DNA of 22,656 bases from Pseudomonadota bacterium. GTDB taxonomy: Bacteria > Pseudomonadota > Alphaproteobacteria > Rhodobacterales > Rhodobacteraceae. The notes under the pieces were generated by a model. It ran no database searches. It was not told where the DNA came from and saw only the letters and a list, made by a program, of their open reading frames with translations. Shown here one piece after another: positions 1-8,127 of the stretch. The stretch is from contig JAQCLA010000007.1 in the NCBI GenBank assembly GCA_027592105.1, positions 1 through 22,656 of the forward strand, read 5' to 3'. Positions within the stretch are counted from its first letter, which is position 1; each line of letters begins with the position of its first letter. The position numbers were made by a program, and so were the translations under genes.

Positions 1-155
1 ATTTCAGCGGCAACATCGGGTGATACGCCCACAGGATCGCCATTTTCCGCACGATCCGTCACCAGAAGGAAGTTCCCGGTGTTGATGCCTGCGCGCAGTG
101 TGCCGGTCGGTGCAAGTTCGGCCCGGACGCTTGGGTCTGCTTCGAAAGTGGTCAC
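1..155 (-). CDS. Partial extracellular solute-binding-type protein (N-terminus)
   Basis: Only the first 51 codons are in the window; the gene runs off the left edge. I chose the GTG at 155-153 because a strong AAGGAGA ribosome site (163-169) lies 7 bases upstream. The peptide contains a GTLRAGINTGNFLLV stretch followed by GDPVGVSPDVA, which is the usual opening of the family 3 solute-binding domain (PF00497) of polar amino-acid-type ABC transporters. It has no signal peptide, which is seen in some proteobacterial members of this group. The gene has the same orientation as the purine operon but is separated from guanine deaminase by about 460 bases, so it is probably a separate unit. The substrate cannot be told from this fragment. 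Confidence 0.65.
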   Translation of the reverse strand, partial: MTTFEADPSVRAELAPTGTLRAGINTGNFLLVTDRAENGDPVGVSPDVAAE

Positions 156-615
156 GCAGATGTCTCCTTGATGTGCTTGCTACTCGCCGATCGCACACCG
201 TGTTTCGCGATCTCATGTGCTGCTCCAATCGAACCAACGATGCACTCGACAGCATCCCTGTTGTCAACATTCATCGGCGGAATGTGAACCGCCCTCCACC
301 AAGAGCAACAAAACGCATGTGGCAACCTACGCAAAGTCTCGTCGGCGCATCGTGTCGAGCGGTCGCGTTCGGCCCAATGGGGACTTTCGTACAAAGTACA
401 GCGAACGGCGGCTGTGAGCCCAACCTGTGAGTTTGAGTTTCTCGCTGCGTGCGCTCACAGCACAAAAGTCTCTGCAAGTGCTTGATTGGGGATGCTGCGT
501 TGCGGCGGCGAAACCGGTCATTCATGCCAAACGCGACACAAATGGGATGGGCAAGGATCAAGTGCGGTTTTTATTGCTTCTTGCTCAGCTGCCTCAATGA
601 CTGCTTTCTTTCGAC
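156..615. other. Intergenic region, no convincing gene
   Basis: All open frames here are short, overlap one another and give low-complexity or Arg/Cys-rich peptides unlike real proteins. The region separates the guanine deaminase stop from the start of the partial binding-protein gene. It should hold the end of the purine operon transcript and the promoter of the left-edge gene. I see no clear hairpin-plus-U-tract terminator just after guanine deaminase. Confidence 0.5.
239..267 (-). promoter_or_regulatory. Possible promoter for the left-edge binding-protein gene
   Basis: On the minus strand a perfect TTGACA (267-262) is followed after 17 bases by a weak TGCATC (244-239). A GATGC-N8-GCATC inverted repeat covers the spacer and the -10 position, which could be an operator. 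The site lies about 85 bases upstream of the GTG start at 155. The -10 match is poor, so this is tentative. Confidence 0.25.
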
Positions 616-1977
616 TTACAGCAACCGTTGGCTATAGTCGGAAATCAGGGTCGGGAATCTACGATCAGATCGCTGGTGGTCTCCAGATACGCAGCGGCCT
701 GCGACCCAAGTCGCCTTCAGGTCCGCTGGCGTTGCGCGCATGATGATGGCTTGCAAAAGGTCGTCGTCGGAGAATGGCACGAGGTCGATTTCAGGCAAAT
801 CGACCAGCACAGCGTCAAATTGACGGCCACCCGCAAATTGCCCAACTGGCAAGTCCAAAACATCAGCGCCGCCCATGGTCGCAAGCCAAAAGGCATCGCG
901 GAATTCGATGCGGCTTTCCGGGACGCCCCGGGTGGACTGTTCTTTGTAGGGATCGGTGCCGGTCTCAAGCATGCGCGACGTCGCAACAGCCGCCCGCGCA
1001 TTGTCGAGCAAGAACGCGCTTGGCCCGCCCGAGATGTCGGTCCCCAAACCGACGCGCACCGATTTTTCCAAGGCCCGTCGTAAGGGGAACGCTGCATTGG
1101 CGAAAAAGGTGTTGGACAGCGGGCAATGGGCGATCCCGGCCCCCCGCTCGCGGATCAAATCCATATCCTCGTCATCAATGAACCCGGCATGGGCCAAAAC
1201 TGTGCGGCGGGTCAGCAGGCCAAAGCTGTCCAGCGCAAAGGTGTCCGACATCCCGCATCGCGTTTGGACGAACTGATGTTCCCAGTCGCTTTCAGAGCAA
1301 TGGGTTTGGATCGGCGCGCCCATTTCGGCGGCCAGTTTTCCCAGACCTGCGAGCGCTTCATCACTGCATGCGGGGATGAAACGCGGTGTAACCGTGGCTT
1401 CGACCAGCGTGTTGTTGGGGATTGCACGCACTGCGGTGATAAAATCGGCGGTGTCTTGGATGGCTGCCTTTGCATCGGCATCACGATAGTAATCGGGGCA
1501 GCTTGCAGGATCATCCATCGCGACCCGCCCGACCAGGGCCCGTTGTCCCTGCTCAACACAGATCTCTGCCAGACGCAGACTGGAAGCGGGGTGGATTGTT
1601 GCAAAATAAACCGCGGTCGTCGTCCCGCCCGCCAGCAGACGGCGGACCATCGCGCCATAGACTTCGGTCGCAAAATCGAGGTCGCTGTATCGTGCTTCCA
1701 ACGGAAAAGTATACTTCAAGAGCCAGTCTTCGAGCGGTACATCCAGTGCCATCCCAAGCTGCGGGAACTGCGGCGCGTGGATGTGCAGATCGACCAGTCC
1801 GGGGATCAAAACCCCTTGTCCGCGCAAATCATTCGTATCGCGCGGGGGCGCGTCCGTACCACATGGCACGACCGAGGTGATCATTCCCGTGTCGTCGACA
1901 GAAACGAGCGCATCGGGGATGCGCTCAATCCGGCCCCGCTCGGGGCTGTGCAAAATGTCGGCCCGAAACAGGGGCAC
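616..1977 (-). CDS. guaD: Guanine deaminase
   Basis: This enzyme hydrolyses guanine to xanthine and ammonia in purine catabolism and is cytoplasmic and zinc-dependent. The 453-residue length fits the family. Visible amidohydrolase motifs are PGLVDLHIHAPQ with metal ligands H65 and H67, QTHCSES with H226, LAHAGF with H263, and GTDISGG with D313, an arrangement typical of guanine deaminase rather than cytosine or adenosine deaminases. The start is a GTG 15 bases after the stop of the binding-protein gene; an AGTAGGA lies upstream at a rather long spacing. It is the last gene of the operon, placed directly after the importer, so it probably acts on imported or demethylated guanine. Activity on a methylated guanine is possible but not shown by the sequence. 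Confidence 0.9.
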   Translation of the reverse strand: MPLFRADILHSPERGRIERIPDALVSVDDTGMITSVVPCGTDAPPRDTNDLRGQGVLIPGLVDLHIHAPQFPQLGMALDVPLEDWLLKYTFPLEARYSDLDFATEVYGAMVRRLLAGGTTTAVYFATIHPASSLRLAEICVEQGQRALVGRVAMDDPASCPDYYRDADAKAAIQDTADFITAVRAIPNNTLVEATVTPRFIPACSDEALAGLGKLAAEMGAPIQTHCSESDWEHQFVQTRCGMSDTFALDSFGLLTRRTVLAHAGFIDDEDMDLIRERGAGIAHCPLSNTFFANAAFPLRRALEKSVRVGLGTDISGGPSAFLLDNARAAVATSRMLETGTDPYKEQSTRGVPESRIEFRDAFWLATMGGADVLDLPVGQFAGGRQFDAVLVDLPEIDLVPFSDDDLLQAIIMRATPADLKATWVAGRCVSGDHQRSDRRFPTLISDYSQRLL

Positions 1978-1991
1978 GATACCAGGCAGTC

Positions 1992-3065
1992 CTACTGCGG
2001 AATGCGGGTTTCTACGCCCGCCACCAGCCAGTCGATGCCGGACATGGACTTGTCATCAATGACTTCGCCAGCGACCAGACGTTCGGTGCCATCTTGGTCC
2101 ACGATCGGACCGGTCAGCGGATGGAATTCACCCGCCCGCATTGCGGCCTCTGCGCTTTCGATCTTCGCCATGGTTTCGGCAGAGATCGAAGAGGACCAGC
2201 TTTTCACATCAACGGTGTCATCGGCATAACCGCCCCAGAACGCTTCGCCTTTAAAGGTGCCGTCCATGGTTGCTTGCGCGCTTTTGACGAAGAAGCTTGA
2301 CCAGTCAGCAATCTGTGAAGCCAGCAGCCAATTGGGCGCGTATTCTTTCATGTCCGAAGACGTGTTGATGACCCAAACGCCTTCTTCCTCGGCAACCGTC
2401 ACAACAGACGGGGTATCTTGGTACAGCGAATAGATCACGTCCGAGTCCTGCGCCATCAAGGCACGCGCGCTTTCCTGCGCTTTAGGTGGATCGAACCAAG
2501 AGTTCAGCCAGACGACCTTTACTGTCACATCGGGGTTCACGGCCTGGACGCCCAGCGTGAATCCGTTGATCATACCCACGACCTCGGGGATCGCGAAGGC
2601 CGCAACGATACCAACGGTGTCGGTTTCTGTCACATCCGCCGCGGCCATGCCCACAAGATAAGAGGTCTCATAGTTCCGGCTTTGGAAGTTGCTGAAGTTG
2701 TCAGCAAGCAGGTAGCCCGAGGCGTGGATGAAGGTCAGATCGGGGCGCCGTTCGGCCAGCGAAATACCGTCGTTCATGTAGCCAAATGAGCCAAGCATGA
2801 TCATGTCGGCCCCTTGTGCGGCCATCTGGTTGATGATGCGCGCGGCATCCGGGCCTTCGGGGACGTTTTCAACGAAGAAGGTTTCGACCTTGTCGCCAAA
2901 AGCCTCTTCAATTGCGAGGCGGCCTGCGTTCAGCTCTGCTGACCAACCCACGTCTGCAATGGGTGAGGGATAGACAAAGCCGATCTTCATCGGGTCATCA
3001 GCCGCCGCAGGCAAAGCGAAGGTCGCAGCCGCCGCGAAACTCAGGACTATGTTTCTTCTTTGCAT
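1992..3065 (-). CDS. BMP-family ABC transporter substrate-binding protein (purine/nucleoside)
   Basis: This is a periplasmic binding protein of the basic membrane protein (PF02608) family. The 357-residue product starts with a Sec signal peptide: MQRR, a hydrophobic Ala-rich stretch and cleavage near PAAADD at about residue 22. There is no lipobox cysteine, so it should be soluble in the periplasm. The domain opens with MKIGFVYPSPIADVGWS, where the aromatic/acidic pattern is typical of nucleoside- and purine-binding BMP proteins. A good ribosome site (AAGAGGA) precedes the ATG. Upstream in the operon are the matching permeases and ATPase; downstream is guanine deaminase. This context supports a purine base, purine nucleoside or methylated purine as ligand. 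Which of these cannot be decided here. Confidence 0.88.
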   Translation of the reverse strand: MQRRNIVLSFAAAATFALPAAADDPMKIGFVYPSPIADVGWSAELNAGRLAIEEAFGDKVETFFVENVPEGPDAARIINQMAAQGADMIMLGSFGYMNDGISLAERRPDLTFIHASGYLLADNFSNFQSRNYETSYLVGMAAADVTETDTVGIVAAFAIPEVVGMINGFTLGVQAVNPDVTVKVVWLNSWFDPPKAQESARALMAQDSDVIYSLYQDTPSVVTVAEEEGVWVINTSSDMKEYAPNWLLASQIADWSSFFVKSAQATMDGTFKGEAFWGGYADDTVDVKSWSSSISAETMAKIESAEAAMRAGEFHPLTGPIVDQDGTERLVAGEVIDDKSMSGIDWLVAGVETRIPQ

Positions 3066-3093
3066 GTTAGATCCTCTTTTAGGACTGTTGGAC

Positions 3094-4011
3094 TCAGGAA
3101 ATTTTCAAAACCGCACCGAGACTGGCAGGGCTGTTGAGGCGAATGAAGGCGAGATTTCGGGAAATCACCGCCAGCATGATGATGGTGACGACATAGGGCA
3201 TCACGGACATTGCCTGGCTTGGGATGTTCCAGCCAAAGGCCTGGATCGACAGCTCGAGCAGCGACATGGACCCAAAGAGGTAGGCCCCAAAGGCCACGCG
3301 CGGCACGATCCATGTGCCAAAAACGGTCAACGCGACGACGATCCAGCCGCGCCCGGCGATCATCCCTTCGGCCCAAAGCGGGGTATAGGCCGTCGACATA
3401 TAGGCCCCGCCTATGCCCGCCATGGCACCGCCAAAACCGACGCAGCCCGCGCGGACCAGGCGCACTTTGAGCCCCAGCGCATGGGCGTTTTCCGGGCTTT
3501 CGCCGATGGCGCGGATCACCAATCCCAGCTTGGTGCGCGTCACCACATACCAGGTGACAAAGATCAAAACGATCGACAGATAGACCATGATGTCTTGTTG
3601 AAAAAACATCGGGCCGATGATGGGGATATCCGACAGTGGTCCGAAATCAAGCTCGGGCAGTCCTTCAACTGTTCTGCCCTCGTAGCGTTTGCCAATCGCG
3701 GACGACAGACCCAGACCAAGGATGCCGATCGCAAGCCCCGACGCTGTTTGGTCGGCGCGAAAGACCAGCGTCAGAACCGCATGGATCATCGACAAAAGGC
3801 AGCCCAACACGGCTGCCGCCAAGAACCCCACGGTGTAGGACCCCGACAGTGACAAGGCCACAAAGCCCATCGCGGCCCCGGTCGCCATCATCCCTTCAAT
3901 GCCCAGATTCAAGACACCGGATTTCTCGGCCACAAGTTCGCCCATGGCGGCAAAGATCAAGGCCGTTGCTGCAGCCAGGGTGCCGCTGACAATGAAGATC
4001 AGAACATCCAT
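3094..4011 (-). CDS. BMP-type ABC transporter permease (second permease)
   Basis: An integral inner-membrane protein of the branched-chain/ribose permease superfamily (PF02653), 305 residues, with about eight hydrophobic segments. Family features include the GELVAEKSGVLNLGIEGMM segment near residue 27 and the loop AIGESPENAHALG in the middle, a typical coupling region in NupQ/YufQ-like permeases of nucleoside importers. Its ATG shares one base with the TGA of the first permease (TGATG), which suggests translational coupling. With the first permease it should form the membrane channel for the BMP binding protein. Confidence 0.9.
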   Translation of the reverse strand: MDVLIFIVSGTLAAATALIFAAMGELVAEKSGVLNLGIEGMMATGAAMGFVALSLSGSYTVGFLAAAVLGCLLSMIHAVLTLVFRADQTASGLAIGILGLGLSSAIGKRYEGRTVEGLPELDFGPLSDIPIIGPMFFQQDIMVYLSIVLIFVTWYVVTRTKLGLVIRAIGESPENAHALGLKVRLVRAGCVGFGGAMAGIGGAYMSTAYTPLWAEGMIAGRGWIVVALTVFGTWIVPRVAFGAYLFGSMSLLELSIQAFGWNIPSQAMSVMPYVVTIIMLAVISRNLAFIRLNSPASLGAVLKIS

Positions 4012-5105
4012 CAGTCAGCCATTGCCTCCTGTTTCAGATCATCCGGTTTGATCCAACGGATGCGCGACGTCAGCAGGAAAGAGCAGGCCAGGTAGAACGT
4101 CAGCAGCATACCTTGGAAAATGCCCGTGACGGCATTGGGCACCCCCACTGACAAGAGCGCGAAGTCGCCCCCGACATAGACCAGCGCCATCAACGCAGAC
4201 GCAAATATGATCCCGATTGGATGAAGCCCGCCCAATACCGCAACAATGATGCCCGCATAGCCGTACCCGGGCGAGATATTGCGCTGCAACATGCCCAAGG
4301 GCCCCGAGACCTCACCCACGCCCGCCATTCCTGCCGCCCCGCCAGAGATCAGCAAAGCCAGCCATATGGCCTTTTTTGAGGAAAATCCCGCATAGGTGGC
4401 AGCCGCCGGGGCGATACCGCCCACGGACATTTTGTAGCTCACAAACGATCGCTGCACGAAAACCACCGCAATGGCCGAAGCTGCCAGCCCGATAAAAATC
4501 GATGCATTCACGCGGGTGCCTTCGATCAGGATGGGGAATTTCGCGGCCGGGTCAAAACGGATCGACTGTGGGAAGTTGAACCCACCGGGGTCACGCATTG
4601 GCCCGCCGATCAGGTAATAGAGCAGCTGCAAAGCCACACTGGTCAGCATGAAGGTGACAAGGATTTCGTTGGCGTTGAACTGTGCGCGCAACAGCGCAGC
4701 AATCCCGGCCCAGCACATTCCGCCGATCATTCCCGCCAAGACCATCGCAGGCAGCAAAAGCGGCGAAGTGGTTCCCTGGAACTGGATCGCAAGCGCCGTG
4801 GCGGCAATGGCACCCACGATCAACTGGCCCTCTGCCCCGATATTCCAGATCTGCGCGCGAAACCCGATGGCCAACCCTTGCGCGATCAACAAGAGCGGTG
4901 CCATTTTCAGCAGGATTTCCCCGATCCCATAGCTGGTTCGCAATGGGTCGATGAATATCGCATCAAGGCCCTTGAGTGGTGAGACCCCGTAGATCATGAA
5001 CAAAACCGAGCCGCCCAGACAGGTCAGGAAAACCGCCAAAAGACTGACCTGGATCGGGGCCCAGACCGAGCGTTCGGGGCGGGCTTCGATCACCAGCCTA
5101 GACAT
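4011..5105 (-). CDS. BMP-type ABC transporter permease (first permease)
   Basis: A 364-residue inner-membrane permease (PF02653 family, NupP/YufP-like). It has a cytoplasmic N-terminus (MSRLVIEARPERSVW) and then a row of hydrophobic helices. The conserved IGAEGQLIVGAIAAT stretch at about residues 90-105 is characteristic of the first permease of nucleoside/purine BMP importers. Its start lies 8 bases inside the end of the ATPase gene, and its stop overlaps the start of the second permease. It pairs with that permease to form the transmembrane part of the importer. Confidence 0.9.
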   Translation of the reverse strand: MSRLVIEARPERSVWAPIQVSLLAVFLTCLGGSVLFMIYGVSPLKGLDAIFIDPLRTSYGIGEILLKMAPLLLIAQGLAIGFRAQIWNIGAEGQLIVGAIAATALAIQFQGTTSPLLLPAMVLAGMIGGMCWAGIAALLRAQFNANEILVTFMLTSVALQLLYYLIGGPMRDPGGFNFPQSIRFDPAAKFPILIEGTRVNASIFIGLAASAIAVVFVQRSFVSYKMSVGGIAPAAATYAGFSSKKAIWLALLISGGAAGMAGVGEVSGPLGMLQRNISPGYGYAGIIVAVLGGLHPIGIIFASALMALVYVGGDFALLSVGVPNAVTGIFQGMLLTFYLACSFLLTSRIRWIKPDDLKQEAMAD

Positions 5106-6633
5106 GCGCGCATTCCTTCAATGCCAAAGCGTCGAAGTCGCCTGCCATCGCCAGCCCCACATCATCTATTGAGGTCGTTTGCACCTGAACAGGCGGCGAC
5201 AATCGCCCCCTGAACATCACTTGAATGGTATCGCAAATCTCAAAGATCTCTTCGATTTCTTCGGACACGATGAGGATCGCCGCCCCCTCGTCGCGCAGAT
5301 CGATCAGCTTCTGACGGATTGCCGCCGCCGCACCAACATCAACACCCCAGGTCGGTTGTGACGCGATCAGAACCTTGGGCCGCAGAGCCAATTCGCGCCC
5401 GACAATGAATTTTTGCAGATTGCCACCTGACAGGCTTTGCGCTGTTGCGTCCGGCCCTCCACATCGCACGTCCATCGCATCGATTGTCTCTTGCGCCAAA
5501 GCGCGGCGTTTGCCCAGTTTCACCATGCCCCAGTTCACAAGTCCGGCATGATGGGTCGTTAACCCTGCGTTCTCGGACAAGGTATGAATGGGGACAGCCC
5601 CCCGACCCAGCCGCTCTTCGGGCACAAAATGCAGCCCCTTTTCGCGGCGTTGGTCGGGCGTATCGGCGCCAAGTGCCACCCCATCAAGCGCAATGGTTCC
5701 AGCATCTTGCGGGCCTTGCAGGATCTCGCCCGCCAGTGCGCGGGTCAAGGCGTCTTGTCCATTGCCGGACACGCCTGCAATTCCGGTGATCTGACCGCTG
5801 CGCAGGGTCAGCGAAATGTCTTTCAGCGCCGGTGCAAACGGATCCAGAGGCGTGTAATTCAGCCCGGCGGCCTCAAGGACGGCATGACCGTCTCCGCGTT
5901 GTGCGGCGTGGCTTGGCGCTGCAATGTCGCGCCCGATCATCAGTCGCGTCAGACTGCGGGCATCTTCGACTTTTGCATCCACCACGCCCACAACGCGCCC
6001 ACCGCGCATGACCGTGGCCGTGTCACACAAAGCCTTTATTTCATCAAGCTTGTGGGAAATGAAAATGATCCCGATCCCTTCGCTCGCCAGCCGGCGCAGT
6101 GTTTCAAACAGTTTGGCGATACCCTGGGGGGGCAGAACCGAGGTCGGCTCGTCCATGATGATCAGTTTGGGTTCCTGCAAAATGCAGCGCAGGATTTCGA
6201 TCCGTTGACGTTCGCCCACTGTCATCGCTTGCACTCGACTGTCGGGTTCAACATCCAACCCGAATTGTGCAGATGCTGCACGAATGCGTTCGGACAGCTC
6301 CGCGATGGAACCGGGCACAGCAAGAGAGATGTTTTCGGCTGCCGTCAAAGTTTCAAACAATGAAAAATGCTGGAAGACCATGCCAATGCCAAGGTCGCGT
6401 GCCTTCAGCGGCGATTGCATATCAACCTGCTGGCCACGCCATTCCACAGTCCCGGCATCAGGGCGCACAGACCCGTAGATGATTTTCACCAGGGTCGATT
6501 TTCCCGCACCGTTTTCGCCCAGGACCGCATGGATTTCGCCCGGCATCACATCCAGATCAACGGCATCATTGGCCAGCACCGCTGGATAGGCCTTGGTCAC
6601 ACCGCGCAGGCGCAAAAGCGGGGTATCAGCCAT
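5098..6633 (-). CDS. Duplicated ABC ATPase of purine/nucleoside importer
   Basis: A 511-residue ATPase made of two fused nucleotide-binding domains, like RbsA/NupO/YufO. The first domain has Walker A GENGAGKST (39-47), a signature-like MTVGERQRIEIL (about 137-148) and Walker B LIIMDEP (157-163). The second domain has a degenerate Walker A (GVSGNGQDAL), a canonical LSGGNLQK signature, and ASQPTWGVD in the Walker B region. One degenerate half is normal for this family. I chose the ATG at 6633 (MADTPLLRLRGV) because the family domain begins there and a GAGGA ribosome site precedes it; the longer open frame upstream reads through the GST-like gene. It overlaps that gene by 8 bases, tying the importer to the oxygenase genes. 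Confidence 0.92.
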   Translation of the reverse strand: MADTPLLRLRGVTKAYPAVLANDAVDLDVMPGEIHAVLGENGAGKSTLVKIIYGSVRPDAGTVEWRGQQVDMQSPLKARDLGIGMVFQHFSLFETLTAAENISLAVPGSIAELSERIRAASAQFGLDVEPDSRVQAMTVGERQRIEILRCILQEPKLIIMDEPTSVLPPQGIAKLFETLRRLASEGIGIIFISHKLDEIKALCDTATVMRGGRVVGVVDAKVEDARSLTRLMIGRDIAAPSHAAQRGDGHAVLEAAGLNYTPLDPFAPALKDISLTLRSGQITGIAGVSGNGQDALTRALAGEILQGPQDAGTIALDGVALGADTPDQRREKGLHFVPEERLGRGAVPIHTLSENAGLTTHHAGLVNWGMVKLGKRRALAQETIDAMDVRCGGPDATAQSLSGGNLQKFIVGRELALRPKVLIASQPTWGVDVGAAAAIRQKLIDLRDEGAAILIVSEEIEEIFEICDTIQVMFRGRLSPPVQVQTTSIDDVGLAMAGDFDALALKECAHV

Positions 6634-7288
6634 CGTGCGTATCCTCGCGCAGCTCGTGCAGCGGATGAATGCCTGGCATGGTGACAAACCCCGGCAAGCT
6701 GCGCACGGCGTAAAGCCAATTACGAATGGCGGGATATCCGTCATGCTCGAACCCCGCATCGGGACTAAGCGCCGCGTAAGGAAAACATGCGATATCCGCG
6801 ATCGTCGGCCCCTCGCCAACCAGCCAGGTCCGCCCGGAAAAAACGCGGTCTGTCAAAAGCAGTTCCAGTTCATCCAGATCTTTGCGTGACGCGGCGCGCA
6901 CGGCCCGGACATCGACCGGCCAATCGAGCATGGCGTTCAAACGGGCCGCTCCGACGCTTGCGGTCAGGCGTGCCGAAAACCCGAGCCATTGCAGAACCTG
7001 CGCATGCAGGTTGGCATCCGAAACTGGATACCACGTGCCGCTGCGATCGAATGTTGTTGCAAGCCATCCCAGCATGGACTGCGTCTCGGACAGAACCAGA
7101 TCATCCGCCACAAGCACGGGTAATGTCCCGGACGGGTTCAGCGCCAGCATTGGTTCCGAACGGTGCTCATGCCCCGGATAAAAGTCCACGGGCACAGTGT
7201 AATAGGCGACGCCCAAAAGACCCGCCATCAGCCGGATCTTGTAGCAATTGCCCGAAAGCACATAGTCATAAAGTGTGAACTGCGTCAT
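6626..7288 (-). CDS. GST-like protein, NdmE-like partner of the split oxygenase
   Basis: A 220-residue protein with a glutathione S-transferase fold: an N-terminal thioredoxin-like domain (MTQFTLYDYVLSGNCYKIRL, then NPSGTLPVL with the conserved cis-Pro, then SETQSML) and a helical C-terminal domain with the folding motif GPTIADIACFPY. The ATG overlaps the oxygenase stop as ATGA, and the end overlaps the ATPase start by 8 bases, so it belongs firmly to this operon. Among known systems, a GST-like protein (NdmE) is needed structurally for the NdmCDE caffeine N7-demethylase, where the oxygenase also lacks a Rieske domain. I infer a similar scaffolding role. An ordinary glutathione-dependent enzyme remains possible. 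Confidence 0.8.
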   Translation of the reverse strand: MTQFTLYDYVLSGNCYKIRLMAGLLGVAYYTVPVDFYPGHEHRSEPMLALNPSGTLPVLVADDLVLSETQSMLGWLATTFDRSGTWYPVSDANLHAQVLQWLGFSARLTASVGAARLNAMLDWPVDVRAVRAASRKDLDELELLLTDRVFSGRTWLVGEGPTIADIACFPYAALSPDAGFEHDGYPAIRNWLYAVRSLPGFVTMPGIHPLHELREDTHDG

Positions 7289-8127
7289 GCGTCCTCGGTC
7301 ATTGCGCCGTAGAACGCGCCTTTGGACTTCAGCCATCGACGGTAGGCGATAGATGTCAGGTCCGCCCGCGTCGGAATTTCCATTTTCGGATCAAGCGGCA
7401 GTTTTACCGGCCTTTGGTTTTCCAGGATCGAGCGGTCTTGCAGAAAAATCTCCTGCTGAAATTGAACCAGCCCGGCATATTCCGACGTCTCGTCATAAAG
7501 CGCCATCCAAGGCCAGACGTCGCATTCCGTCTCGGTCCGAGGTTGGACGAAAATGGCGATCACATCCATGGCTTCTGGCTTGGGCGGACAGGTCTTGTAA
7601 AGCACGGCAGTGGTGGGCGCCGCCACGCGGTACAGGTATTGCGTGTCGCCCCCAGCTTCAGCGCTTTTCGCGGCTTGGGGTTGATAAAAGCTGATCTTGG
7701 TCGCCCAAACCTCATCCACATCATCGCGGATCTCGGCCTTGTAGGGGGCGACCTCTGTGTGCGGCTCGCTGCCCAAAATACCGGTGTGTACAAAGGGGAA
7801 ATGCGCGATGTCGAGGAAGTTTTCCACCGCCCGCAAGGGCGAGCATTTCACCCGAACGACACCGCAGGGCACAAGCCGCCTGCCCGGTTCATCGGCCTCG
7901 GGAATATTAAACAGCGGGCGCGGCGCGTCCCCCAGAGATGTCCAGACATGTCCGTATTTGAACGTCGCCGGATAGGCGGCCCCTTCGGCATCAACCACCT
8001 TCGGGTGATCCGTCGTGCCTGACACGATCACCTCTTGTTCAAGCAACACTGTGCGGCGTGGTCCGCGGGCCAAGGTTTGTGCGTCGCCCACCGCGTACCA
8101 ATCGTTCAAGGCATATTCGCGGCTCAT
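7285..8127 (-). CDS. Rieske-less oxygenase catalytic subunit (NdmC-like)
   Basis: A 280-residue non-heme iron oxygenase alpha subunit that carries the catalytic domain but no Rieske cluster. The mononuclear iron site is clear: NFLDIAHFPFVH with D106, H109 and H114, and the late DRSILENQRP motif probably supplies the acidic third ligand. The end (SIAYRRWLKSKG) matches the C-terminal pattern of NdmA-type N-demethylases. The first 75 residues keep framework strands of a Rieske domain (NDWYAVG, TVLLEQEVIV, YGHVWTSLGD), but the CxH and CxxH loops are absent. I chose the ATG at 8127, which overlaps the TGA of the separate Rieske gene as ATGA. The electron donor is therefore most likely that neighbouring protein. 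Probable reaction: oxidative N-demethylation of a purine, releasing formaldehyde. Confidence 0.85.
   Translation of the reverse strand: MSREYALNDWYAVGDAQTLARGPRRTVLLEQEVIVSGTTDHPKVVDAEGAAYPATFKYGHVWTSLGDAPRPLFNIPEADEPGRRLVPCGVVRVKCSPLRAVENFLDIAHFPFVHTGILGSEPHTEVAPYKAEIRDDVDEVWATKISFYQPQAAKSAEAGGDTQYLYRVAAPTTAVLYKTCPPKPEAMDVIAIFVQPRTETECDVWPWMALYDETSEYAGLVQFQQEIFLQDRSILENQRPVKLPLDPKMEIPTRADLTSIAYRRWLKSKGAFYGAMTEDA

Noticed and set aside
1126..2229. Long plus-strand open frame opposite guanine deaminase
   Set aside because: It is antisense to well-supported genes, and its protein is rich in Cys, Arg and Gly with no family pattern.
3049..3852. Plus-strand open frame opposite the second permease
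   Set aside because: Low-complexity His/Asp/Gln-rich product, a mirror of the GC-rich codons of the real gene.
3981..3989. TGCCGCTGA matching the end of tRNA-Thr, as the missing attachment site
   Set aside because: Only nine bases match and they lie inside a conserved permease coding sequence; the following bases differ.
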